The notes beneath the pieces were generated by a model. It did no database searches and was not told the origin of the DNA. It saw only the letters and a list, made by a program, of their open reading frames with translations. Shown here one piece after another: positions 6,367-12,608 of a DNA stretch of 16,251 bases. This DNA comes from an uncultured Oscillospiraceae bacterium. GTDB taxonomy: Bacteria > Bacillota > Clostridia > Oscillospirales > Oscillospiraceae. The position numbers and the translations under genes were made by a program. The stretch spans positions 1 through 16,251 of the forward strand of contig CAAFLE010000093.1 of assembly GCA_900763675.1 (NCBI GenBank). Direction: 5' to 3'. The first letter of the stretch is position 1, and each line of letters begins with the position of its first letter.

Positions 6367-6398
6367 GTCCCGCAGCCTTCCGGCTGCGGGACGTTTTT
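6367..6398 (+). terminator. Rho-independent terminator after the TfoX-N gene
   Basis: Perfect 11-bp arms GTCCCGCAGCC (6367-6377) and GGCTGCGGGAC (6382-6392), loop TTCC, then GTTTTTC. It ends the traX-pgcA-tfoX unit. Confidence 0.92.
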
Positions 6399-6401
6399 CG
6401 C

Positions 6402-6441
6402 TTTACAAGCATTTTACAAAAAGACCGTAGCGGATTTAACA
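6402..6441 (+). promoter_or_regulatory. Candidate Pho box upstream of the Na/Pi cotransporter
   Basis: TTTACA occurs at 6402-6407 and 6413-6418, exactly 11 bp apart, and TTTAACA lies at 6435-6441, two further turns on (the intervening 6424 position is ACCGTA). Gram-positive PhoP sites are direct repeats of TT(A/T/C)ACA-like hexamers with about 5-bp gaps. The match in sequence, phase and target gene is suggestive. A CGTAGC/GCTACG inverted repeat (6426-6431, 6450-6455) overlaps the end. No convincing -10/-35 pair is seen here. Confidence 0.5.
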
Positions 6442-6495
6442 AAAATTTTGCTACGCTTTTGGTGGAATGAAATGAAATTGTAAAGGATAAACGGT

Positions 6496-8262
6496 ATGGA
6501 TATTTTCGATACGCTCACGATGCTCGGCGGTCTCGCGCTGTTTCTCTTCGGCATGAGCCTGATGGGACAGGCGCTCGAACGCCGCGCCGGAGGAAAGCTC
6601 CGCTCTCTTCTCGACAAAATGACCGGAAAGCCCATCGCCGGGTTTCTCACCGGTCTCGGCGTGACCGCGGTGATCCAAAGCTCGTCCGCGACGACCGTTA
6701 TGGTCGTCGGGTTCGTAAACTCGGGGCTTATGACGCTGCGCCAGTCGATCAGCGTCATTATGGGCGCGAACGTCGGCACGACCGTGACGGCATGGCTCCT
6801 GAGTCTCGGCGACATTGACGGCACGAGCGTACTCGTCCAGCTGCTGAAGCCAACGTCCTTCACACCGATTCTGGCAGTTGTCGGCATCATTCTCTATCTT
6901 TTCTGCAAAGGCAGCCGGAAAAAGGATTCCGGCGTCATCCTCCTCGGCTTTGCCACGCTGATGTTCGGCATGGAAACGATGAGCGGCGCCGTAGCGGGCC
7001 TTCGCAACGATCCAGTGTTCACAAGTCTGTTCCTCGCTTTTAAAAATCCGATCCTCGGCGTGCTGGCGGGCGCGATCCTCACGGGCATCATCCAGTCCAG
7101 CTCCGCCTCGGTCGGCATATTGCAGGCGCTCTCCGCCACCGGCGCGGTGAGCTATGCCGCGGCAATCCCCATCATTATGGGGCAGAACATCGGCACGACC
7201 GTGACGGCGCTCCTCTCCTCCATCGGCACAAACAAAAATGCCCGCCGCGCTGCCGTTGTACATCTCCTGTTCAACGTGATCGGCGTCGTCGTGCTGCTGA
7301 CCGTATTCACGCTCGTGCGCTCGATTCTCACTCCGGCGATCTTCGACGAAGCCGCGACCCGCTCCGGCATCGCCGTGGCGCACTCGGCGTTCAACCTGCT
7401 CTGCACAGTCATGCTGCTCCCCGCCGGCGGACTGCTGGAAAAGCTCGCCATCCGGCTCGTGCCGGACAGCGGACAGACCGAGCAGCACGTCGAGCTGGAC
7501 GAGCGTCTGCTCGCCACCCCGGCGCTGGCGCTCGAGCGCAGCCGCGCCGTTGCGTCCGATATGGCGGAACACGCCGTCCGTGCACTGAAGGATTCGCTTG
7601 CCGCCATCGACGACTACTCCCCCGCTCTCGCCGAGCGTATCCGGCAGGACGAGGAGCTGTGCGACCACTATGAGGATATTCTGAGCACTTATCTTGTAAA
7701 GCTCAGTGCCGGGCAAATGGGCGTCGCCGAAAGTGAGGAAGCCGCCGCCCTTCTCAAGTCCATCGGCGATTTTGAACGCATTTCCGACCATGCCGTCAAC
7801 ACGCTCGAATCCGCCGAGGAGCTGCGCGGCAAAAATCTTTCGTTCTCGCCGAGCGCCCGGGCGGAGTTTGCGGTGCTTGCCGGAGCGGTCAGCGAAATTC
7901 TTGATCTTTCGCTCAACTGCTTTGAGCATAACGACCGTACCGTTGCCGCCGAGGTCGAACCGTTGGAGCAGGTCATCGACCTTCTCAAGGAATCCATGCG
8001 CACGCGCCACATCCGGCGGCTCCAGCAGGGCGGATGCAGCATCGAGCTGGGCTTCATTCTCTCCGATCTTCTCACGGGTCTTGAACGCACGTCCGACCAC
8101 TGCTCCAACATTGCCGGATGCGTGATCGACACAGCGCAGCACAATCTCAATCTTCACGAGTCGCTGCGTGCCACGCGGCTCGACAGCGCCGATTTCCGCC
8201 GCGAGTTTGACCGTTACGCCCGCAAGTATGCGCTCCCCGCCCCCTTCCCTGCCTTCGATTGA
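6496..8262 (+). CDS. Na/phosphate cotransporter family protein with PhoU-like C-terminus
   Basis: The 588-aa membrane protein is predicted to import phosphate with sodium. It carries the inverted-repeat core of the NptA/YjbB (PF02690) family: VIQSSSATTVMVVGFVNSG (QSSS 61-64) and IIQSSSASVGILQALS (QSSS 200-203), each followed by a IMGxNxGTTVTA segment (88-99, 228-238). Membrane helices fill about 1-310. From about 335 the protein is a soluble helical PhoU-like domain with two ERxSDHxxN motifs (427-435, 530-538), probable metal sites for regulation. ATG 6496 follows AAAGGA (6482-6487). It is monocistronic, bounded by terminators at 6367-6398 and 8279-8316, and preceded by a possible Pho box, which fits phosphate-starvation control. 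The length matches bacterial transporter-PhoU fusions. Confidence 0.93.
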   Translation: MDIFDTLTMLGGLALFLFGMSLMGQALERRAGGKLRSLLDKMTGKPIAGFLTGLGVTAVIQSSSATTVMVVGFVNSGLMTLRQSISVIMGANVGTTVTAWLLSLGDIDGTSVLVQLLKPTSFTPILAVVGIILYLFCKGSRKKDSGVILLGFATLMFGMETMSGAVAGLRNDPVFTSLFLAFKNPILGVLAGAILTGIIQSSSASVGILQALSATGAVSYAAAIPIIMGQNIGTTVTALLSSIGTNKNARRAAVVHLLFNVIGVVVLLTVFTLVRSILTPAIFDEAATRSGIAVAHSAFNLLCTVMLLPAGGLLEKLAIRLVPDSGQTEQHVELDERLLATPALALERSRAVASDMAEHAVRALKDSLAAIDDYSPALAERIRQDEELCDHYEDILSTYLVKLSAGQMGVAESEEAAALLKSIGDFERISDHAVNTLESAEELRGKNLSFSPSARAEFAVLAGAVSEILDLSLNCFEHNDRTVAAEVEPLEQVIDLLKESMRTRHIRRLQQGGCSIELGFILSDLLTGLERTSDHCSNIAGCVIDTAQHNLNLHESLRATRLDSADFRREFDRYARKYALPAPFPAFD

Positions 8263-8278
8263 TCCTCTCTTCCTCTGA

Positions 8279-8316
8279 CAGCGTCGCCCGTCCGAAAGAC
8301 GGCGGCGCTGTTTTTT
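8279..8316 (+). terminator. Rho-independent terminator after the Na/Pi cotransporter
   Basis: An imperfect GC-rich hairpin (CAGCG-T-CGCC-C-GTC pairing with GAC-GGCG-G-CGCTG, loop CGAAA) is followed by six T (8311-8316), 16 bases after the stop codon. Confidence 0.88.
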
Positions 8317-8325
8317 CGCGCCGCC

Positions 8326-8354
8326 TTGCTATTTTCACGATTTAATGCTATAGT
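8326..8354 (+). promoter_or_regulatory. Sigma-A promoter of the TetR-family regulator
   Basis: -35 TTGCTA (8326-8331), 17-bp spacer, -10 TATAGT (8349-8354). AT-rich self-complementary octamers TTAATTAA (8354-8361) and AATATATT (8363-8370) sit at the expected transcription start and could be an autoregulatory operator, although AT-rich dyads of this size are common. Confidence 0.7.
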
Positions 8355-8392
8355 TAATTAAGAATATATTTAAAAATCAAGAATTTAAGGAT

Positions 8393-9103
8393 GTGGTCCC
8401 CATCGCTCTCACAAGTGCCAGCCTGCCCGCCAAGCGGAGGATTCTCACTGTATGCGTCAAGCTGTTCCTGGAAAAAGGCTATACAAAAACGACCGTCGCC
8501 GAGATTGTGCAGAAAGCGGACGTGTCCAACAGCTCGTTCCAGAACATTTTCCGCGCCAAGGACGGCGTGCTGACGGAGCTTGTCGAGTTCATGTTCGGCA
8601 ACCAGTTCGACATGGCGCGAAGCGTCGCCAGCGCAGAGCTTCCGCCGGTTTATGTCTACGCCGTGGAGACCGCCATCCAGCTCACGCTCACCGAGCTGAA
8701 CGAGAATCTGCGCGAAATCTACATCGAAGCCTATTCGCACAGTGAGGCGGCGGAGTACATCTTCCGCCACACGACAAAGGAGCTGTACGCCATTTTCGGC
8801 TCGTACCAGCCGGAGCTTACCGAGCATGATTTTTACACGTTCGAGCTTGGTTCGGCGGGGATGATGCGCGGATATATGGCGCAGCCCTGTTCGGAGGACT
8901 TCCCGCTGGAGGAAAAGCTCCGCGCCTTCCTTGCTCTCAGTCTGCGCGGGTACTGCGTGCCGCCGGAGGAGATCGAAAAGGTACTTGCGTTCATTGCCTC
9001 GCTCGACATCCGCGCCGTGGCGCAGCGGGTCATGCAGCAGCTCTTCCACGCGCTGGAAATGCGCTACTCGTTCTCGCTCGACCGTCCCGATTCCGACAAA
9101 TAA
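8393..9103 (+). CDS. TetR/AcrR-family transcriptional regulator
   Basis: The 236-aa regulator has the TetR N-terminal helix-turn-helix at about 15-60 (KRRILTVCVKLFLEKGYTKTT, then VAEIVQKADVSNSSFQNIFRAKDGVL). The C-terminal all-helical domain, about 65-225, should bind an unknown ligand and dimerise. The GTG at 8393 is the only normal in-frame start before a stop at 8351. Its AAGGA (8387-8391) is only one base away, so initiation is odd: an ATG at 8391 overlaps it in another frame, and that frame ends at 8573. A good promoter lies 39 bases upstream. The only following reading frame is the start-less ORF at 9100-9327, so the target genes are not evident; the nearest others are the transporter upstream and the sugar operon downstream, which has its own LacI. 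Confidence 0.9.
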   Translation: MVPIALTSASLPAKRRILTVCVKLFLEKGYTKTTVAEIVQKADVSNSSFQNIFRAKDGVLTELVEFMFGNQFDMARSVASAELPPVYVYAVETAIQLTLTELNENLREIYIEAYSHSEAAEYIFRHTTKELYAIFGSYQPELTEHDFYTFELGSAGMMRGYMAQPCSEDFPLEEKLRAFLALSLRGYCVPPEEIEKVLAFIASLDIRAVAQRVMQQLFHALEMRYSFSLDRPDSDK

Positions 9104-9327
9104 CGGCTTTCCGCATCGCCGTACTGCTGCTGCTTGCCGCCAATCTTGCGGTGAGCTGCGTTGTCTGTATCCGGCTCGGTAACGTCCCGGTAAACTCCGG
9201 AGCTTCCGAATCCGTCGGCGGCACAGTGGAAACCGCCGGCGGCGTGCAGATTACCCGCCCGCAGAGCTGCGAACCGTATGTCACCTGCATTTTCGACGAC
9301 GGCACCGACTCGCTGACCTGCAGATAA
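9100..9327 (+). CDS. Small cysteine-containing ORF without a canonical start (possible membrane-anchored peptide or broken gene)
   Basis: A frame open through the end of the TetR gene ends at TAA 9325-9327. From an ATA at 9100, which overlaps the TetR stop as A-TAA, it reads ITAFRIAVLLLLAANLAVSC and then a polar tail ending FDDGTDSLTCR, 75 codons in all. The pattern of basic residue, hydrophobic helix and extracytoplasmic tail with five cysteines looks like a real small exported or anchored protein. No ATG, GTG or TTG opens the hydrophobic part; the first GTG in frame (9151) would remove it. An ancestral ATGA overlap mutated to ATAA, initiation at a CTG near 9124, or a decayed gene are all possible. 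A terminator follows at once, which supports a transcribed second cistron. Confidence 0.35.
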   Translation: MTAFRIAVLLLLAANLAVSCVVCIRLGNVPVNSGASESVGGTVETAGGVQITRPQSCEPYVTCIFDDGTDSLTCR

Positions 9328-9335
9328 ACAAAAAT

Positions 9336-9370
9336 CTCCCGTGCATCGAGCGATGCGCAGGAGTATTTTT
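9336..9370 (+). terminator. Probable terminator of the TetR unit
   Basis: Imperfect hairpin: CTCC (9336-9339) and GCATCG (9343-9348) pair with CGATGC (9351-9356) and GGAG (9360-9363), followed by TATTTTT. It starts 8 bases after the small ORF's stop. Confidence 0.6.
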
Positions 9371-9383
9371 ACCACATTGTATT

Positions 9384-9432
9384 ATAAAAACCGGGAGCCG
9401 GGAAGTCTTGCTCCCCGGCTCCCGGTTTTTAT
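9384..9432. terminator. Bidirectional terminator between the TetR unit and the sugar operon
   Basis: Perfect 19-bp arms at 9384-9402 and 9414-9432, with an 11-base loop. Each arm has a GC-rich inner part (CCGGGAGCCGGG) and an outer A5/T5 tract, so a T-run follows the hairpin on both strands. It lies 11 bases beyond the stop of the leftward permease gene. Confidence 0.92.
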
Positions 9433-9443
9433 AACAGGATGTC

Positions 9444-10289
9444 TTACCCCTTCAGACCGCCCGCCTGAAGTCCTGATACGAAGTATTTCTGGCAGAGGAT
9501 GAACACAATCAGCACAGGGACAAGGCTTGCCACGGACATGGCAAACACATAGCCCCACTGGGTAAACTGGTGCTGACCGAAAAAGCCGGAAATGGCGATG
9601 GGCAGCGTGCGCTTGGCGTTATCGTTGATGACGGTCATCGCCCACGTGAACTCCTCCCACGCGGTGAGAAAGTTGAAAATGCTCACCGATGCGATGGCGG
9701 GGCTGGAAAGTGGCAGGATGATACGGAAAAACACAGTGAACACGTTCCCGCCGTCGGCATACGCCGCTTCGTCAAATTCCCTGGGGATGCCTTCGATGTA
9801 GCTTTTGATCATAAACGTGGAAAACGGTATGACCCACGCCACATAGAATGGGATCAGTCCCGCAAGGCTGTTCGTGATCTTGAAGAAGGACGCAAGCTGG
9901 AACTGCGGGATGATGAGCGTCGTGCCGGGAATAATCATCATGCCGATCACGAGCGCAAAAAGGAGCTTTTTGCCTGGAAACTCAAACCGGGCGAGACAGT
10001 ATGCCAGCGCGGAGGCAATGATCGCCGCGAGGACGATCGTGACAAGCGCCACAACAACGCTGTTGAGGAAGTTGAGATAGAATTTCTCCTGCGCGAAAAT
10101 GTAGCGGTAGTTTTCAAGCGTGATCTCGCTGAGCTTCGGGAAGAAGTGCGGCGGGAACTCGTAGAGCGCACCGTTCGGGCGCAGGGATGTTGAAAGCATA
10201 TAGATCATCGGCAGGACCGACACCGCGCCGCCAAGAAGAAGGACAACATAGCGGATAACGTTTTGCCGGCGGCTTTTTCCGTTTTTCAT
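9444..10289 (-). CDS. CUT1 sugar ABC transporter permease, MalG type
   Basis: The 281-aa inner-membrane subunit pairs with the MalF-type permease to form the sugar channel. Six hydrophobic segments are visible, beginning VIRYVVLLLGGAVSVLPMIYML. The EAA loop that docks the ATPase is at about 170-199 (EFDEAAYADGGNVFTVFFRI, then ILPLSSPA). The short N-terminus and the S-LRP-x-G segment are typical of MalG subunits. ATG at 10289 follows AGGAGGGAG, 15 bases after the MalF stop. It is the last gene of the operon and is closed by the bidirectional terminator. Substrate is inferred from the amylase in the same operon: malto-oligosaccharide or cyclodextrin. Confidence 0.93.
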   Translation of the reverse strand: MKNGKSRRQNVIRYVVLLLGGAVSVLPMIYMLSTSLRPNGALYEFPPHFFPKLSEITLENYRYIFAQEKFYLNFLNSVVVALVTIVLAAIIASALAYCLARFEFPGKKLLFALVIGMMIIPGTTLIIPQFQLASFFKITNSLAGLIPFYVAWVIPFSTFMIKSYIEGIPREFDEAAYADGGNVFTVFFRIILPLSSPAIASVSIFNFLTAWEEFTWAMTVINDNAKRTLPIAISGFFGQHQFTQWGYVFAMSVASLVPVLIVFILCQKYFVSGLQAGGLKG

Positions 10290-10304
10290 ACCGTTTCTCC
10301 CTCC

Positions 10305-11189
10305 TTATGCGTCCTGACGCTTCATGGAGCGGAACTGCAAAAACGCCAGCAGCATCAGCGTGACCGCCACAATAAAGCTCAGCGCGGCGGCATAGCCGAA
10401 TTCGCCGGTGCTGAACGCCTTATAGTACATCCACGTGAGGACGGTGTCCGTCTGGTGCATGGGCTTGCCGTCGGTGATCATTTTGATGGAAGTGAACACA
10501 TTAAAGCCGCCGATGGTTAGCATGACGAGCGCGAATAGGATCGTTGGCTTGATGCTCGGAAGCGTTATGTACCAGAACTCCTTCCAGCCGGTGCAGCCGT
10601 CCACCTCCGCCGCCTCGTACAGCTCTGCCGGGACGGACTGGAGCGCGGCGAGAAATACCACAAGGTTCCAGCCCACGCCCTTCCATATGCCAAGCATCAT
10701 CGCGACCGTCAGCCCTCCCCAACGGGTGTTCAGCCACGGGATATACTCGTCCGTCAGATGCAGCACGTTGCAGAGGAAATAGTTGAGCATTCCCTCGGTA
10801 TTGAAAATATACCGGAACACGAGCGACACTATGACCCATGAGGTGATGACCGGGATATAATAAATGACCCGAAACGTGACTTTAAAGTGCGGCACGGAGT
10901 GGATCAGCACCGCCGCCAGAAGTCCGAGTGCCATCTGTCCCGGCACGGTGACGAGCGTATAGATGAGCGTGTTTTCAAAGGCGATGAAAAACGTTTCGTC
11001 GCTCAGAACCGCCTTATAGTTTTCCAATCCCGCAAAGCTCCTCTGGAAAACCGAGCCGAGATCCCACCGCATGAAGCTCATAACAAAAAGCTTTACGATC
11101 GGATAGACCGTAAAAAGGGCAAAGACAGCAATTCCCGGAATCAGCAGCGCGGCGAACTGGATTTTGTTTTTACCGGAACGAAGCATCAT
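10305..11189 (-). CDS. CUT1 sugar ABC transporter permease, MalF type
   Basis: The 294-aa inner-membrane subunit has six predicted helices, the first AALLIPGIAVFALFTVYPIV (about 13-32). The EAA loop is at about 186-212 (VPAELYEAAEVDGCTGWKEF). It lacks the long periplasmic P2 loop of E. coli MalF, as is normal for Gram-positive sugar permeases such as MsmF or AmyD. ATG 11189 follows AGGGGAG at 9-base spacing; an ATG one codon later is also possible. It is separated from the binding-protein gene by 97 bases that hold a strong stem-loop, and from the MalG-type gene by 15 bases. Confidence 0.93.
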   Translation of the reverse strand: MMLRSGKNKIQFAALLIPGIAVFALFTVYPIVKLFVMSFMRWDLGSVFQRSFAGLENYKAVLSDETFFIAFENTLIYTLVTVPGQMALGLLAAVLIHSVPHFKVTFRVIYYIPVITSWVIVSLVFRYIFNTEGMLNYFLCNVLHLTDEYIPWLNTRWGGLTVAMMLGIWKGVGWNLVVFLAALQSVPAELYEAAEVDGCTGWKEFWYITLPSIKPTILFALVMLTIGGFNVFTSIKMITDGKPMHQTDTVLTWMYYKAFSTGEFGYAAALSFIVAVTLMLLAFLQFRSMKRQDA

Positions 11190-11223
11190 GGTCGTTCACT
11201 CCCCTGCGGAAAAAGTTACGACC

Positions 11224-11249
11224 GCCCCACCGCCGTAAGGCGGCGGGGC
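11224..11249 (-). other. Stem-loop between binding-protein and permease genes
   Basis: On the transcribed strand, 11-nt arms 11239-11249 and 11224-11234 pair completely in RNA (one G-U) around a four-base loop. The nearest T-tract (ACTTTTTCC) is about 8 bases further on, so termination would be partial at best. Such hairpins after binding-protein genes commonly protect the upstream mRNA, so more binding protein than permease is made. Confidence 0.65.
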
Positions 11250-11286
11250 AGAAAGAAGTTGCAAGAAAAATCGGAGTATGCTACAC

Positions 11287-12606
11287 TCAGGAAAGCAGCC
11301 CGTCGATCGTGACCGCCAGCGCGTCAAGCGTTTCCTTCACATCCGCGCCGTTGACAAGGATCTTCGTCATGGCGTTGGTCAGCTCGTTGTCAATCTCCGA
11401 CCAGCTTGCCACGGCGGGTCTCGCCTTGGCGGTGGTGATTGCCTCGAGGAACGGGGCGAAGGAAGCGTTCTTCACGGTATCGCTCTCCAGAGCCGTCTTG
11501 TTCACGGGGATCTGACCGCATTTCGCCATCTCTTCCTCGGCAAACGGGCTTGTCATGAACTGCATGAATTTCCACGCGGCGTCCTTGTGTTCGCCGTTGA
11601 ACATCGCGATGTCCTCGCCGCCGAGGACGGAGATCGACCCCGCCTCACCGGCAGGAAGCTGGCAGTTGCCGTAAGCAAGATCCGGGTACGCGCCGGCAAG
11701 CTCCGCCGTTTTCCACGGTCCTTCCAGCAGGAAGATGTACCGGCCCGTGCCGAAACCGTCGGTCATGGGGATGTCGCCGCTGTTGTAGCCGGAAAGCTCG
11801 CCGTTTTTCGCCATGTCCGCGAGCATCTGCACGGCGGCTACGGTCTTTTCGCTGTTGATGTAGCCGCTGGCTTTGGTGTTGTCCTCATTGGTAATCTCTC
11901 CGCCGTTCGACCAGATATACGGCAGCACGTTCCACCCGGCGAGCGCGGGTTCGTTGAGGCCCCACACCTGCTGACCGGCAGCGTTCTTGCCGGATACCGC
12001 CGCAACCGCCGCGATGAACTCTTCCATCGTCGCGGGGACGGCGACGTTCGCTTCCTCCAGCGCTGCCGTGTTGTAGAAGAGGATCTTCGTATTGGTGTTC
12101 AGCGCCATGGCGTAATAATGTCCGGCGACAAAGCCGGTACTCATCGCGCTTTCCAGAAGGTCCGCGGTAACGGCGTCAAAATCGCTCATTTCCTCATCCA
12201 GTGCCGTCAAGATGCCCATTTTCTGAAATTCCGGGACCCATGCGATGTCCAGACGCGCCACGTCGGGCAGCGTGTTGGACTGAGCGCTGATGAGGATCTT
12301 GTCATGGAGGTCCGCCCACTCGTGAGAGACGGCGTTGATCTTAATCCCGGGGTTCTCCTCCTCAAATTTGGGGATGAGAACATTCATAAGAGTTTCGTTC
12401 TCAGCGGACTGTGCGCTGTAGTGATGCCAGAAATTGATCGTAACGGGTTCGGTTTCCGGAGTCGCTGCCGCCGGTTCCTCGGTCGCTTCGGCGGGCTGAG
12501 CGGGGCTGGTGCTGGTTGCTTCTTTGGTTCCGCACGCAGTGAATGCCGCTAACATCATTGCCGCGAGAAGAAGAAGCGCCAGCATTTTCATCGTAGACTT
12601 CTTCAT
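11287..12606 (-). CDS. Sugar-binding lipoprotein of the CUT1 ABC transporter
   Basis: The 439-aa extracellular solute-binding protein (family 1) delivers the sugar to the two permeases. A basic start and hydrophobic signal end in a lipobox-like FTAC with C25 as the lipid anchor. A low-complexity A/P/E/T linker (about 28-52) follows. The mature domain opens VTINFWHHYSAQSAENE and has FEEENPGIKINAV, typical of MalE-like proteins. Two ATGs compete: 12612, which overlaps the amylase TGA, and 12606. GAAGGG abuts the first but is at 6-base spacing to the second, so 12606 is chosen. Translational coupling with the amylase is likely. A long upstream extension of the frame is antisense-type read-through inside the amylase gene. 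Confidence 0.94.
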   Translation of the reverse strand: MKKSTMKMLALLLLAAMMLAAFTACGTKEATSTSPAQPAEATEEPAAATPETEPVTINFWHHYSAQSAENETLMNVLIPKFEEENPGIKINAVSHEWADLHDKILISAQSNTLPDVARLDIAWVPEFQKMGILTALDEEMSDFDAVTADLLESAMSTGFVAGHYYAMALNTNTKILFYNTAALEEANVAVPATMEEFIAAVAAVSGKNAAGQQVWGLNEPALAGWNVLPYIWSNGGEITNEDNTKASGYINSEKTVAAVQMLADMAKNGELSGYNSGDIPMTDGFGTGRYIFLLEGPWKTAELAGAYPDLAYGNCQLPAGEAGSISVLGGEDIAMFNGEHKDAAWKFMQFMTSPFAEEEMAKCGQIPVNKTALESDTVKNASFAPFLEAITTAKARPAVASWSEIDNELTNAMTKILVNGADVKETLDALAVTIDGLLS

Positions 12607-12608
12607 TT

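Noticed and set aside
6451..8157. A 568-codon open frame on the minus strand
   Set aside because: It is antisense to the Na/Pi cotransporter, low in hydrophobic segments, rich in R, G, E and D, and has no recognisable domain. It is a codon-phase shadow.
9030..9375. Minus-strand frames of 91-103 aa opposite the TetR end
   Set aside because: No SD and no domain. The plus-strand frame in the same place has the more protein-like composition.
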